The notes: generated from the letters alone by a model not told the origin. A stretch of DNA of 54,173 bases from Bacillota bacterium (GCA_029008005.1 JAQXIX010000009.1:1-54173), one strand, 5' to 3'. Positions 27,276 through 36,784 are shown, numbered from the stretch's first letter. Program-made: numbers and translations.

Positions 27276-28619
27276 ATGAAACTTAGTGCTAAAGAGTTCA
27301 TGGCTTCTATCAGAGATGATAATATCCTTTATCATGAGGAAATAGTATGCAGTATTGCCCACAGCAGAATGCTTGTGGAGCATGAAATGCTTTCCCGGGA
27401 GGAATCGGAACAGATAATAGAGGCACTTGAGGAAATTGACAGGGATATTAAGAACGGTAAAATAAGATTTGATACTGATGCCGAAGATATCCACGAATAT
27501 ATTGAGAATCTGCTGGTTGAAAGAGTAGGAACGATCGGAAGAAAGCTTCACAGAGCGAGAAGTGTAAACGATCAGGTTGTAATGGATTCAAGACTGTTCC
27601 TGAAGAATGAAGCAATATCATGCAGGGAAATGATAAACGACTTGCTTGATACTCTTGAAGTTCTCGCGACAGAACATCAGAATACTATAATTCCGGGTTA
27701 TTCGCATCTGCAGAGAGCACAACCGATTACTCTTGCATATCATTTGCTGGCATATTACCAGATGTTTAAGAGAGACGGTATCAGATTCGACAACTGTATC
27801 GAATGTATCGATATGATGCCGCCTGACAGTGGAGCACTTGCAGGAACAATTCTGGAAACAGACAGAAGCGAAATGATGAAGGAACTTGGATTCGCATCGA
27901 TGCTTCCAAACGCTATGGATGCAATCTCAGATAGAGATTTCGCCATGGAATTCACTAACTGCTGTGCGATTACTATGATGCATCTTTCCAGATTCTGCGA
28001 AGATCTTATTCTTTGGAGCTCTGTTGAATTCGATTTTATCGAAATTGCCGATAAATATACAACCGGAAGCAAAATGATGCCGAAGAAGAAGAATCTGGAT
28101 GTTGCGGAACTTATCAGAGGCAAGACAGGAAGAGTGTACGGAGATCTGATAAATCTTCTCACAGTTTTCAAGGGACTTCCTATGGCATATAACAGAGATA
28201 TGCAGGAAGACAAGTATGCAGTTCTTGATGCTGCGAATACTCTCGAAAGTTCACTTTCTCTCTTCGTTGAAATGGTTAAGACCATCAAGATTAACAGAGG
28301 AGAAATGCAGAAAGCCGCTAAATACGGATATATGAATGCGGTAGAACTGTCACAGTATCTGTATGATAAGGGCGTCGACTACGATGAAATACCTGAAATT
28401 GTAAGCAAAGTTATCGGATATGCCATCAACAGAGGTTCTGCAATTGAAGAACTGTGGCTTGATGATCTGAAAAACTTCTCACAGAAGTTTGACAGTGATG
28501 TATATGATGAAATCGCAATCAGAAATGTAATTGAGTCAAAGAAGTCAACAGGTTCCACTTCATTTAAGAGCGTTGAAGAACAGCTTGCTCAGATAAAGCG
28601 CGACAAAAAGAGAAAATAA
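27276..28619 (+). CDS. Divergent argininosuccinate lyase paralogue with altered active site
   Basis: A 447-residue member of the fumarase/argininosuccinate lyase superfamily, clearly related along its length to the canonical argH in this window. Key motifs differ. The signature loop GSSIMPQKKNPD of the canonical copy is GSKMMPKKKNLD, so the catalytic loop serine is Lys266. TARSRNDQ is RARSVNDQ (93-100), HMNIE is HEYIE (73-77), LPLGSGALAGTTY is MPPDSGALAGTIL, THLQRAQP is SHLQRAQP, and the N-terminal WKGRF segment is absent. The frame is intact and the ribosome site (TGGAGGAG) good, so it is not a decaying gene. It is the last gene of the arc operon, before a strong terminator. True reaction unknown; ordinary ASL activity seems unlikely. 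Confidence 0.85.
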   Translation: MKLSAKEFMASIRDDNILYHEEIVCSIAHSRMLVEHEMLSREESEQIIEALEEIDRDIKNGKIRFDTDAEDIHEYIENLLVERVGTIGRKLHRARSVNDQVVMDSRLFLKNEAISCREMINDLLDTLEVLATEHQNTIIPGYSHLQRAQPITLAYHLLAYYQMFKRDGIRFDNCIECIDMMPPDSGALAGTILETDRSEMMKELGFASMLPNAMDAISDRDFAMEFTNCCAITMMHLSRFCEDLILWSSVEFDFIEIADKYTTGSKMMPKKKNLDVAELIRGKTGRVYGDLINLLTVFKGLPMAYNRDMQEDKYAVLDAANTLESSLSLFVEMVKTIKINRGEMQKAAKYGYMNAVELSQYLYDKGVDYDEIPEIVSKVIGYAINRGSAIEELWLDDLKNFSQKFDSDVYDEIAIRNVIESKKSTGSTSFKSVEEQLAQIKRDKKRK

Positions 28620-28650
28620 GAAGCTAACATATAAACACCTTTATATCAAA

Positions 28651-28682
28651 AAAAACAGCTACGAGTATGTAGCTGTTTTTTT
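28651..28682 (+). terminator. Strong terminator of the arc operon
   Basis: AAAAACAGCTAC pairs perfectly with GTAGCTGTTTTT (12 bp) around a 6-base loop, with a run of seven T. It separates the arc operon from argG. Confidence 0.95.
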
Positions 28683-28716
28683 GTTGAGAAATAACAAATT
28701 TTTTTCTGAAAAAAGG

Positions 28717-28744
28717 TTGATGTTTATAAAATTATGTGTATAAT
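28717..28744 (+). promoter_or_regulatory. SigA promoter of argG
   Basis: TTGATG (28717-28722), 16 bases, perfect TATAAT (28739-28744), leaving a 70-base AT-rich leader before argG. I searched the leader for an ArgR box and saw none that convinces. Confidence 0.7.
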
Positions 28745-28819
28745 AATCATTGTTAAATAATAAATATTAAATAAATAGAATAAATATGCACGAATCGATA
28801 ATTATTTGGGAGGAACAAA

Positions 28820-30085
28820 ATGGCAAAAGAAAAAGTTGTACTGGCATATTCAGGCGGTCTTGACACATCGGTAATAATGAAGTGGCTCCAGGAAAACTAC
28901 GATTATGATGTAATTGCGGTATGCTGCAATGCGGGACAGAAAGAGGATTTCGATGCAATAGAGAAGAAAGCTATCGCATCAGGGGCATCAAAGGCGATTA
29001 CACTTGATATCAGAGAAGAATTCATTACAGACTACATATGGCCTACATTAAAGGCAGATGCCAAATACGAGCAGTATCTGCTGGGAACATCAATGGCAAG
29101 ACCGCTGATGGGTAAAAAGCTTGTCGAAATTTGTCAGCAGGAAGGAGCATATTACATAGCTCACGGATGCACCGGCAAGGGAAACGATCAGGTGAGATTC
29201 GAAAGTGCAATTAAAGCGCTGGATCCGTCAATTAAGATAATTGCTCCTTGGAGATTCTGGGATTTCCAGTCAAGAGAGGATCTTATAGCTTATGCATCCA
29301 AGCATAATATACCTATTGCACAGACAGAAGCCAAAATTTACTCCAGAGATGAAAATATATGGCACATCAGTCATGAGGGCGGAGAACTTGAGAATCCGTG
29401 GAATGAACATTATGACAGCATCCATGTTCTCAGTGTTCCTATTGAGAAAGCTCCGGACGAGCCGACTTATGTGGAAATAGATTTTGAGAACGGAGTTCCG
29501 GTAGGAATAAACGGAGAAAAGAAAGATCCGATTTCTCTTCTTACAGAACTTAATGAACTGGGAAGCAAGAATGGTGTCGGTACTATTGACATCGTTGAAA
29601 ACCGTCTCGTGGGAATGAAGTCAAGAGGCGTTTATGAAACTCCGGGAGGTACAATTCTCTATGCAGCTCATGCAGGTCTGGAGGAGCTTATCCTCGACAG
29701 AGACACAACTCATTATAAGGATATTGTAGCGCATAAACTTGCAGAGCTTCTCTATAACGGATTATGGTTTACACCATTGAGAGAGGCAATCAGCGCGTTT
29801 ATTGATAAAACACAGGAAAATGTGACGGGAACAGTGAAAATGAAACTCTACAAGGGTCATGCTGTCCCTGTAGCCAAGAAATCACCATTCTCTTTGTATA
29901 ACGAAGAATTTGCCACATTCAGTGCGGATGAAGTATACAACCAGAGTGACGCTGAAGGGTTTATCAATCTTTGGTCATTGCCTCTTAAGATTCGTGCAAT
30001 ACAGATGGAGACAGCCAAAGGAAACACGATGGAACGTGAAGGCCTGGAGAAGAAGGTCATCAAAGCAAGTGAGTTTGTTGAATAA
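28820..30085 (+). CDS. argG: Argininosuccinate synthase
   Basis: Joins citrulline and aspartate using ATP (to AMP and pyrophosphate) to give argininosuccinate. The 421 residues begin with the PP-loop [17 protein letters not shown] and include [28 protein letters not shown] with the substrate-binding region, and [21 protein letters not shown] lies before the start. It has its own promoter and is followed by a hairpin before carB. With ADI upstream producing citrulline it could recycle citrulline to arginine. Confidence 0.98.
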   Translation: MAKEKVVLAYSGGLDTSVIMKWLQENYDYDVIAVCCNAGQKEDFDAIEKKAIASGASKAITLDIREEFITDYIWPTLKADAKYEQYLLGTSMARPLMGKKLVEICQQEGAYYIAHGCTGKGNDQVRFESAIKALDPSIKIIAPWRFWDFQSREDLIAYASKHNIPIAQTEAKIYSRDENIWHISHEGGELENPWNEHYDSIHVLSVPIEKAPDEPTYVEIDFENGVPVGINGEKKDPISLLTELNELGSKNGVGTIDIVENRLVGMKSRGVYETPGGTILYAAHAGLEELILDRDTTHYKDIVAHKLAELLYNGLWFTPLREAISAFIDKTQENVTGTVKMKLYKGHAVPVAKKSPFSLYNEEFATFSADEVYNQSDAEGFINLWSLPLKIRAIQMETAKGNTMEREGLEKKVIKASEFVE

Positions 30086-30098
30086 ATCCTTTACATTT

Positions 30099-30122
30099 AC
30101 AGGCGGCTTAACAGCCGCCTGT
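30099..30122 (+). terminator. Intergenic hairpin between argG and carB
   Basis: ACAGGCGGCT pairs perfectly with AGCCGCCTGT (10 bp) around the loop TAAC. Only a mixed CATTATTAG follows, so it may be a leaky terminator or a processing/stability hairpin within an argG-carB transcript. Confidence 0.6.
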
Positions 30123-30167
30123 CATTATTAGTACATAAAGCAATTGAAATAAAGAAAGAAGGTATTT

Positions 30168-33100
30168 ATGCCAAAGCAGGAAAATCTGAAAAAAATACTA
30201 ATTATTGGTTCGGGCCCGATAGTAATAGGTCAGGCAGCAGAATTTGATTATGCCGGAACGCAGGCGTGCAAGGCAATCAGAGAAGAAGGAATACGCACTG
30301 TTCTGATAAACAGCAACCCGGCAACTATAATGACAGACAAGGATGTTGCCGACGTTGTTTATCTGGAGCCTCTGACAGAAGAAGTGGTTGAAGAAGTAAT
30401 AAAAAAAGAGAAACCACAGGGGATGCTGGCCGGATTCGGAGGACAGACGGGTCTTAACTTAGCTATGGAACTTGACAGAAAAGGAATACTCAGCAAATAT
30501 AATGTCAAGCTTTTGGGAGTGAACAAAGAGAGCATCAAGAAAGCAGAGGACAGAGAAGCATTCAAGGCGCTAATGGAGGAAATTGGCGAACCGGTTCCTG
30601 CCAGTACGATAGCCACAACAATTGAGGAATGTCATGACTTTGTTGAAAAAGAAGGACTGCCTGTAATAATCAGACCGGCTTACACGCTGGGAGGCACAGG
30701 CGGCGGTATTGCGGAAACTCCTCATGAGCTTGATGAACTTTGCTACAAAGGCATGGAGAGCAGTTCCATAGGTCAGATTCTGCTTGAAAAATCAGTAGCC
30801 GGCTGGAAAGAAATAGAATATGAGGTAATGAGAGACAGTGCAGACAACTGCATCATAATATGTGATATGGAAAATGTGGATCCTGTGGGAGTGCACACAG
30901 GTGACAGCATAGTTGTTGCGCCGACTCAGACAATTACACCGGAAGAAAATCAGATGCTTAAAGACGCATCGGTGAAAATTATCAGAAGTCTCGGAATAGA
31001 AGGAGGGTGCAACATTCAGTTTGCCCTGAATCCGGACAACGGACAATACATTGTTATAGAGGTTAATCCGCGTGTGAGCAGATCATCGGCACTGGCATCA
31101 AAGGCAGCCGGATATCCTATAGCTAGAATTGCGGCAAAGATTGCTATAGGGTATAACCTGGATGAAATATCAAACAGCGTTGCGGGAAGCAGTGCGCTCT
31201 TTGAACCGTCCCTTGATTACATAGTCGTCAAATTCCCTAGATGGCCTTTTGACAAATTCAGAACGGCATCAAGAAAACTGGGAACACAGATGAAGGCAAC
31301 GGGAGAGGTTATGTCTCTGTGCAAGTCCTTTGAAAGTGCATTGCTTAAGGCGCTGACATCTGTTGAAATTAAATGTGACGGGCTTCACATTCCTTTTGTT
31401 TCGGGGCTTGGAGATGTGGATCTGATGGCAAAACTCAAGGCCTGTGATGACGAGCGGTTTTTCTGTATTGCGGAAGTGCTCCGCAGGGAACTTATGACAG
31501 TTGATGAAATCTATAACATAACAAAAATCAACAGCTGGTTCCTGAAGAAAATCGAATATCTGATCAATCTCGAAAAACAGCTTAAGAACGGTCACGTAAC
31601 GAAAGAACTGCTTATGGAGGTAGAAGCAAAGGGCTTTACCGACAACGAAATAATTCAGCTTTCGGGAGTTCCGAGAGAAGTAATTCAGGATATCAGAATT
31701 TACAATGATATCTACCCGGTTTACAAGATGGTGGACACAAGCGGAGGCAAGTCGGCTGTCTCAACACCGTATTATTATTCCTGTTACGAGGGTGAAGATG
31801 AAAATGCTGTAAGCGAAAATGAGAAGATACTTGTAATCGGCTCCGGTCCGATAAGAATAGGTCAGGGCATAGAGTTCGATTACTGTTGTGTTCAAGGTGT
31901 CAACGCAATTCGCGAACTGGGATATGAAGCAATTATTGCCAACAACAATCCGGAAACAGTAAGTACAGATTCCGACATTTCGGATAAACTCTATTTCGAG
32001 GCGCTTCATATAGACGATGTAATGAACATTATCAAGAAAGAAAGACCTTACGGAGTTATCCTTCAGTTCGGCGGTCAGACATCTCTTAATCTGGCAAGCC
32101 AGCTGAACAGCAGAATGATTAATATTCTGGGAACATCATTTAAGAGCATTGACCTTGCTGAGGACAGAGAAAAATTCAACGACCTTCTTAAGAAACTGAA
32201 TATCGCAACTCCTATGGGCTTTGCCGTAACAGATATGGATGAAGCAATGGAAGCTGCGGCTAAGCTGGGATATCCGGTTATGGTAAGACCTTCATATGTA
32301 ATAGGCGGTCGTGCCATGCAGGTTGTGTATAACGATGAAGAGCTTGTCAAATACATGAAAGAGGCAGTATCCCTTTCAAAGGAATATCCGGTGCTTATTG
32401 ACCAGTATATTACCGGTAAGGAAATAGAGGTCGATGCAATAGGTGACGGAGATGACATTCTTATTCCGGGAATTATGGAACATGTCGAACGGGCAGGCGT
32501 ACATTCCGGTGACAGCATATCTGTTTACCCAGACTTCTCGATTACCAAGGAAGTCGAAGATACACTTGCGGTGTATACGAGAAAAATCGCAAAAGCTTTG
32601 AACATAGTCGGTCTGGTAAATATTCAGTACGCTTATGACGGCAAAAATATTTATGTAATAGAAGTAAATCCGAGAGCATCCAGAACCGTTCCGATTTTAA
32701 GCAAAGTTACCGGAATACCGATGGTTAAGCTTGCCGTTTCCGCAATGATGGGACATAAGCTTAAAGACAGCGGATACGGAACGGGGCTTTATAAAAAAAG
32801 CGATTTCTATTCGGTAAAGGTTCCTGTTTTCTCCAGTGCGAAGCTTACGGATATGGATATTGCAGTAGGTCCTGAGATGAAGTCGACCGGTGAAGTGCTG
32901 GGAGTGGATAAAGACTTTGATAAAGCGGTATATAAGGGATTTATTGCCGCCGGAAGCAAAATACCGAAATCAGGAAATATTTTCGTGTCACTCAGAGAGT
33001 CGGAGCTTAACGAACATACGGCAGATATTCTCAAGGCGTATATTAAAGAGGGTTTCAATATATTCATGTCAGATGACAATATGGACTTTGCAGGTGAATA

Positions 33101-33365
33101 TGAGATACCGGCGAAGGAAATGGATTACGATACAGCCGTTGAGTGGCTTTCTAACCACAGCAGAGGCGATAGCAGGAAGCTGGCAATCGTAATGAATGTT
33201 CCGTCAGTTGTAAATAATAAGAAAAACGACAGTTTTCCTGTTAGAAGAAAAGCTGTTGAAAGGGGTATACCTGTATTTACATGTATGGATACTGCAGAAA
33301 TCTTTCTTAAGGCTGTTAAACTTAAGAAAGAAGGTGTAAAATTGTGTTATAATGCCATGAGCTGA
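30168..33365 (+). CDS. carB: Carbamoyl-phosphate synthase large subunit
   Basis: Makes carbamoyl phosphate from bicarbonate, ammonia and two ATP; ammonia normally comes from glutamine through the small subunit CarA. At 1065 residues it is complete: two ATP-grasp halves (each opening with a GSGPIxIGQ motif: IIGSGPIVIGQ at about 12 and VIGSGPIRIGQ at about 556), metal sites VIEVNPRVSRSSALASKA and VIEVNPRASRTVP, and the C-terminal regulatory MGS-like domain from about 935. GAAAGAAGG precedes the start. No carA is adjacent or anywhere in the window, which is unusual for an arg-linked carB. It lies between argG and argH. Confidence 0.97.
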   Translation: MPKQENLKKILIIGSGPIVIGQAAEFDYAGTQACKAIREEGIRTVLINSNPATIMTDKDVADVVYLEPLTEEVVEEVIKKEKPQGMLAGFGGQTGLNLAMELDRKGILSKYNVKLLGVNKESIKKAEDREAFKALMEEIGEPVPASTIATTIEECHDFVEKEGLPVIIRPAYTLGGTGGGIAETPHELDELCYKGMESSSIGQILLEKSVAGWKEIEYEVMRDSADNCIIICDMENVDPVGVHTGDSIVVAPTQTITPEENQMLKDASVKIIRSLGIEGGCNIQFALNPDNGQYIVIEVNPRVSRSSALASKAAGYPIARIAAKIAIGYNLDEISNSVAGSSALFEPSLDYIVVKFPRWPFDKFRTASRKLGTQMKATGEVMSLCKSFESALLKALTSVEIKCDGLHIPFVSGLGDVDLMAKLKACDDERFFCIAEVLRRELMTVDEIYNITKINSWFLKKIEYLINLEKQLKNGHVTKELLMEVEAKGFTDNEIIQLSGVPREVIQDIRIYNDIYPVYKMVDTSGGKSAVSTPYYYSCYEGEDENAVSENEKILVIGSGPIRIGQGIEFDYCCVQGVNAIRELGYEAIIANNNPETVSTDSDISDKLYFEALHIDDVMNIIKKERPYGVILQFGGQTSLNLASQLNSRMINILGTSFKSIDLAEDREKFNDLLKKLNIATPMGFAVTDMDEAMEAAAKLGYPVMVRPSYVIGGRAMQVVYNDEELVKYMKEAVSLSKEYPVLIDQYITGKEIEVDAIGDGDDILIPGIMEHVERAGVHSGDSISVYPDFSITKEVEDTLAVYTRKIAKALNIVGLVNIQYAYDGKNIYVIEVNPRASRTVPILSKVTGIPMVKLAVSAMMGHKLKDSGYGTGLYKKSDFYSVKVPVFSSAKLTDMDIAVGPEMKSTGEVLGVDKDFDKAVYKGFIAAGSKIPKSGNIFVSLRESELNEHTADILKAYIKEGFNIFMSDDNMDFAGEYEIPAKEMDYDTAVEWLSNHSRGDSRKLAIVMNVPSVVNNKKNDSFPVRRKAVERGIPVFTCMDTAEIFLKAVKLKKEGVKLCYNAMS
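33345..33353 (+). promoter_or_regulatory. Putative extended -10 inside the end of carB
   Basis: TGTTATAAT lies in the last codons of carB, 39 bases before argH. It could give argH and the fumarase genes a separate promoter. No -35 is seen. Confidence 0.35.
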
Positions 33366-33392
33366 TAAATGTCAATTGCAGGAGGGACAGAA

Positions 33393-34751
33393 ATGAAACT
33401 ATGGAAAGGCAGATTCGCTAAGGCATCAGCGACATCGGCAGATGAGTTTAATGCATCAATCGGGTTTGACAAAAGATTGTATAAAGAAGATATTACAGGA
33501 AGCATTGCTCATGCGCAGATGCTGGGGAAACAGGGAATCATTTCTCCTGATGAATCAGAGCTTATAATTAAAACTCTTAAAGAGATACTTGACGATATTG
33601 AAGACGGCAAGGTGGAGTTCACAATAGAAAGTGAAGATATTCATATGAATATCGAGACACTGCTTACAGAAAGAATAGGAGATACGGGCAAAAAGCTTCA
33701 TACGGCAAGAAGCCGTAATGACCAGGTCGCTGTGGATTTCCGCCTGTACCTTAAAAATGAAATAAAAGAGACGGACGAGAAAATCAAGATGCTTCTCGAA
33801 ACCCTCAAGAAACTTGCGGAGGAACATGTAGAAACCGTAATGCCGGGATATACTCACTTGCAGAGAGCGCAACCGGTTACTTTGGCATATCATCTGCTGG
33901 CCTATTACCAGATGTTTGCCAGAGACAGGGAACGGTTCGCAGACTGTATGACAAGAGTTGACAGACTTCCTCTCGGAAGCGGTGCTCTGGCAGGAACCAC
34001 ATATGATACCGACAGACAGTTTCTTAAAGAGCAGCTGGGTTTTGCCTCCGTACTTCCCAATGGAATGGATGCTGTGGCAGACAGAGACTTTGCGCTTGAA
34101 TTTCTAAGCTGCGTGTCAATTACGATGATGCATCTTTCGAGATTTTGCGAGGAACTGATTAACTGGAGTTCCGTTGAATTCGGTTTTATCGAAATGGACG
34201 ATGCATATTCTACGGGAAGCAGCATAATGCCTCAGAAGAAAAACCCTGATATGGCTGAGCTCATAAGAGGTAAAACAGGCAGAGCATACGGAGATATGAT
34301 GTCACTGTTTACTGTGTGCAAAGGCTTGCCGCTGGCGTACAACAAAGATCTCCAGGAGGATAAGGAGCCTGTGTTTGACGCTGCAGACACGATTAAAGCA
34401 TCTCTTGGCATTTTTACCGAAATGATATCAACCATGACGGTAAAAAAAGAGAATATGCGGGCTGCAGCCAGATATGGGTATATGAATGCTACGGATGCGG
34501 CAGATTATCTTGTATCGAAAGGAATTCCTTTCAGAGACTGTCATGCAATAATAGGCAATATGGTTCTTTACTGTATCAATAACGGTAAAGCTCTTGATGA
34601 ACTTACTATGGATGAATTCAAATCATTCTCTGAAGCCTTTGATGAAGATATCTACGAAGCGATTGATGTTGTAAACTGTATCAGAGCCAAAAAATCAGAA
34701 GGATCCACATCATTCGAAAGCGTTAAAAAACAGATTGAGGATTTGAAATAG
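33393..34751 (+). CDS. argH: Argininosuccinate lyase
   Basis: Splits argininosuccinate into arginine and fumarate. I chose the ATG at 33393 (MKLWKGRF, 452 residues) because GGAGGG precedes it; the frame is open 24 bases earlier. All family motifs are canonical: WKGRFA at the N-terminus, EDIHMNIE, HTARSRNDQVAVD, YTHLQRAQPVTLAYH, LPLGSGALAGTTY and the signature TGSSIMPQKKNPD (274-286) with its catalytic serine loop. This intact copy is the reference against which the arc-operon paralogue looks altered. Nine bases separate it from fumarase alpha, which would consume the fumarate it makes. Confidence 0.97.
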   Translation: MKLWKGRFAKASATSADEFNASIGFDKRLYKEDITGSIAHAQMLGKQGIISPDESELIIKTLKEILDDIEDGKVEFTIESEDIHMNIETLLTERIGDTGKKLHTARSRNDQVAVDFRLYLKNEIKETDEKIKMLLETLKKLAEEHVETVMPGYTHLQRAQPVTLAYHLLAYYQMFARDRERFADCMTRVDRLPLGSGALAGTTYDTDRQFLKEQLGFASVLPNGMDAVADRDFALEFLSCVSITMMHLSRFCEELINWSSVEFGFIEMDDAYSTGSSIMPQKKNPDMAELIRGKTGRAYGDMMSLFTVCKGLPLAYNKDLQEDKEPVFDAADTIKASLGIFTEMISTMTVKKENMRAAARYGYMNATDAADYLVSKGIPFRDCHAIIGNMVLYCINNGKALDELTMDEFKSFSEAFDEDIYEAIDVVNCIRAKKSEGSTSFESVKKQIEDLK

Positions 34752-34760
34752 GAAGTTATA

Positions 34761-35603
34761 ATGAAGATTATCAACGTCGGAAAAATTGAAGATGCTGTCA
34801 AAAGACTTTGCATTGATGCTAATTATCACTTAAGTGATGATGTGCAGCAGTGCATTCACAGATGTGCAGCCGAAGAACCTTGGCCGGTGGCCGCAGATGT
34901 TCTGGCAGACATAGAAAAAAATATTGAAATTGCCGGCAGGGGCGAGTATCCTCTATGTCAGGATACAGGAATGGCATGCGTCTTCATGGAAATCGGACAG
35001 GGTGTCGTAATTGAAGGCGGTTCTGCTGAAGATGCTGTAAACAGAGGGGTTAAGGCGGCATATGAAGAAGGCTATCTGAGAAAGTCTATTGTAGCGGATC
35101 CTTTGAGGAGAGTTAACACGGGCGATAATACTCCTGCAGCGATTTACTGGGATATTACAGCAGGGAGCAACCTTAAAATAACCGTGGCGCCTAAGGGATT
35201 CGGATCTGAAAATATGAGCAGGATCGCAATGCTTCCTCCTTCCGCAGGGGAAGAAGGCGTTAAGAACTTCATAGTTGAAACATGTGAGATGGCAGGTGCG
35301 AACCCGTGTCCTCCGATTGTTGTCGGCGTCGGAATAGGCGGTAATTTCGACAAAGCGGCGCTAATGGCCAAGAAGGCTCTGCTGAGACCGCTGGACAGCA
35401 GCAGCGAATCTGATTATTACAGAAAAATGGAGGAGGAACTGCTTGAGCAGATTAATTCACTTGGCATAGGGCCACAGGGATTCGGGGGCAGGACGACGGC
35501 TCTCAAAGTTAATATTCTCACAGCTCCCACACATATTGCGGGATTGCCGGTTGCAGTCAATATTAACTGTCATGTCTGCAGGCACAAGGAGGTGATTCTC
35601 TGA
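34761..35603 (+). CDS. Class I fumarate hydratase, alpha subunit
   Basis: Catalytic half of the oxygen-sensitive [4Fe-4S] fumarase that hydrates fumarate to malate (the family also includes tartrate dehydratases). The 280 residues have the three expected cluster cysteines: [13 protein letters not shown] near 62, [19 protein letters not shown] near 180 and the C-terminal NCHVCRHKE, plus [10 protein letters not shown] and [11 protein letters not shown]. The stop overlaps the beta-subunit start by one base. Placement directly behind argH supports fumarate as substrate rather than tartrate. Confidence 0.94.
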   Translation: MKIINVGKIEDAVKRLCIDANYHLSDDVQQCIHRCAAEEPWPVAADVLADIEKNIEIAGRGEYPLCQDTGMACVFMEIGQGVVIEGGSAEDAVNRGVKAAYEEGYLRKSIVADPLRRVNTGDNTPAAIYWDITAGSNLKITVAPKGFGSENMSRIAMLPPSAGEEGVKNFIVETCEMAGANPCPPIVVGVGIGGNFDKAALMAKKALLRPLDSSSESDYYRKMEEELLEQINSLGIGPQGFGGRTTALKVNILTAPTHIAGLPVAVNINCHVCRHKEVIL

Positions 35604-36172
35604 TGGAGCATTATCTCGAAGAGCCTTTTACCAAAGATAAGGTAAAGGAATACAAGGCCGGAGATACAGTGTATATAACAGGTACTGTTTACACAGCAAG
35701 GGATGCGGCTCACAAACGAATTTCAGAAATGATGGAAAGAGGCGAAAAGCTGCCTTTTGATATTAATAATTCCATAATATATTATGTTGGACCGACCCCG
35801 GCCAGACCCGGGAAACCTATTGGATCGGCAGGTCCCACAACAAGCTACAGAATGGATGCTTATGCGCCGGATTTTCTTGATTCCGGGCAGCTTATGATGA
35901 TAGGCAAGGGGTTGAGATCAGAGAAGGTTCTTGACGCTGCTCTGAGCAACGGCGCCGTATACTGCTGTGCCGTAGGAGGTGCAGCCGCACTTATGGCTCA
36001 ATCGGTTAAGTCATCGGAATTAATTGCCTTTGAGAATCTGGGCGCCGAAGCAGTCAGGAAACTCTATGTGGATAAAATGCCTGTTAAAGTAGTTTTTGAC
36101 ACAGACGGAGAGAATCTATATGAGAGTGGACGAAAATCATATCTTGAGTGGAATGAAAGGGGGATTCTGTGA
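35603..36172 (+). CDS. Class I fumarate hydratase, beta subunit
   Basis: The second subunit of two-part class I fumarase, 189 residues, corresponding to the C-terminal domain of single-chain FumA. Family features are AGDTVYITGTVYTARDAAHKR, YVGPTPARPGKPIGSAGPTT, GKGLRSEKVLDA and ENLGAEAVRKLYV. AAGGAGGTGATTC, one of the best ribosome sites here, lies inside the alpha gene end. Its stop overlaps the GTG start of the TetR gene. Confidence 0.94.
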   Translation: MEHYLEEPFTKDKVKEYKAGDTVYITGTVYTARDAAHKRISEMMERGEKLPFDINNSIIYYVGPTPARPGKPIGSAGPTTSYRMDAYAPDFLDSGQLMMIGKGLRSEKVLDAALSNGAVYCCAVGGAAALMAQSVKSSELIAFENLGAEAVRKLYVDKMPVKVVFDTDGENLYESGRKSYLEWNERGIL

Positions 36173-36723
36173 TTAATTATACAAAGAAAGCAATTCTTGA
36201 TACATTCTCGGAAATGCTTTCTGAGAAGCCCTTTGATAAGATAACTGTTTCATCGATAGTCTCGAAATGTGAAATCAGTTCCAACACTTTTTATTATCAT
36301 TTCAGAGATATATTTAACCTTCTTGATATCTGGATACGGAGAGAAGCAGAACGCGTAATTGATACACTTGAGGATAAGAACTCATGGACCGAAACATTGA
36401 GGGCTTTCCTTCACAAGATGCAGAATAATCCCGATAGGGTCTACAATATCTGGAATTCTGTATACCGCGAACGTATGGAAAGATATGTGTTTGAGTATCT
36501 GAAAGTTCAGCTTGGAGAATTTACGGAAAAATATACGGAAGGCATGGGGCTGAACGAAGATGAAAAGGCTTTGATTACAAGGTTCTGCAGTTATTCTCTG
36601 TTGGGATTTATTCTGGATTTTTTATGGAATAATCTTGATGGAAATGTTGACGAAGCAATTAAAAATCTCAATGAAATGTTTATCGGTGCGGTGAAGCGCA
36701 TTAGTAGAAAATCCGTTATTTGA
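36169..36723 (+). CDS. TetR/AcrR family transcriptional regulator
   Basis: A 184-residue regulator starting with GTG overlapping the fumarase beta stop by four bases. The N-terminal TetR helix-turn-helix is clear: KKAILDTFSEMLSEKPFDKITVSSIVSKCEISSNTFYYHFRD in outline, with KITVSSIVSKCEISSNTFYY as the recognition part. The C-terminal ligand domain (about 60-184) is helical and resembles the Clostridial TetR group that includes DhaS-like activators. It is co-transcribed with fumarase yet immediately precedes the bile salt hydrolase, whose promoter has a palindrome. Its likely target is therefore that gene, by inference. Confidence 0.88.
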   Translation: MINYTKKAILDTFSEMLSEKPFDKITVSSIVSKCEISSNTFYYHFRDIFNLLDIWIRREAERVIDTLEDKNSWTETLRAFLHKMQNNPDRVYNIWNSVYRERMERYVFEYLKVQLGEFTEKYTEGMGLNEDEKALITRFCSYSLLGFILDFLWNNLDGNVDEAIKNLNEMFIGAVKRISRKSVI

Positions 36724-36756
36724 CCTAATTTGTTATAAAATCGCCTTTTTTACAGT

Positions 36757-36784
36757 TTGATTTTTCAGAATTGTGAATTATCAT
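36757..36784 (+). promoter_or_regulatory. Putative promoter of the bile salt hydrolase gene
   Basis: TTGATT (36757-36762), 16 bases, TATCAT (36779-36784). Transcription would start near 36791, giving a leader of about 95 bases that includes the hairpin at 36824-36867. Confidence 0.5.

Noticed and set aside
27276-28619. The arc-operon lyase as a decaying pseudogene or sequencing error
   Set aside because: The frame is complete at 447 codons with a good ribosome site, gene-like codon use and conserved fold motifs; single-base errors would not give this many coordinated motif changes.
28745-28819. Possible ArgR operator in the argG leader
   Set aside because: The region is AT-rich by chance and no pair of sites close to the ARG box pattern stands out.
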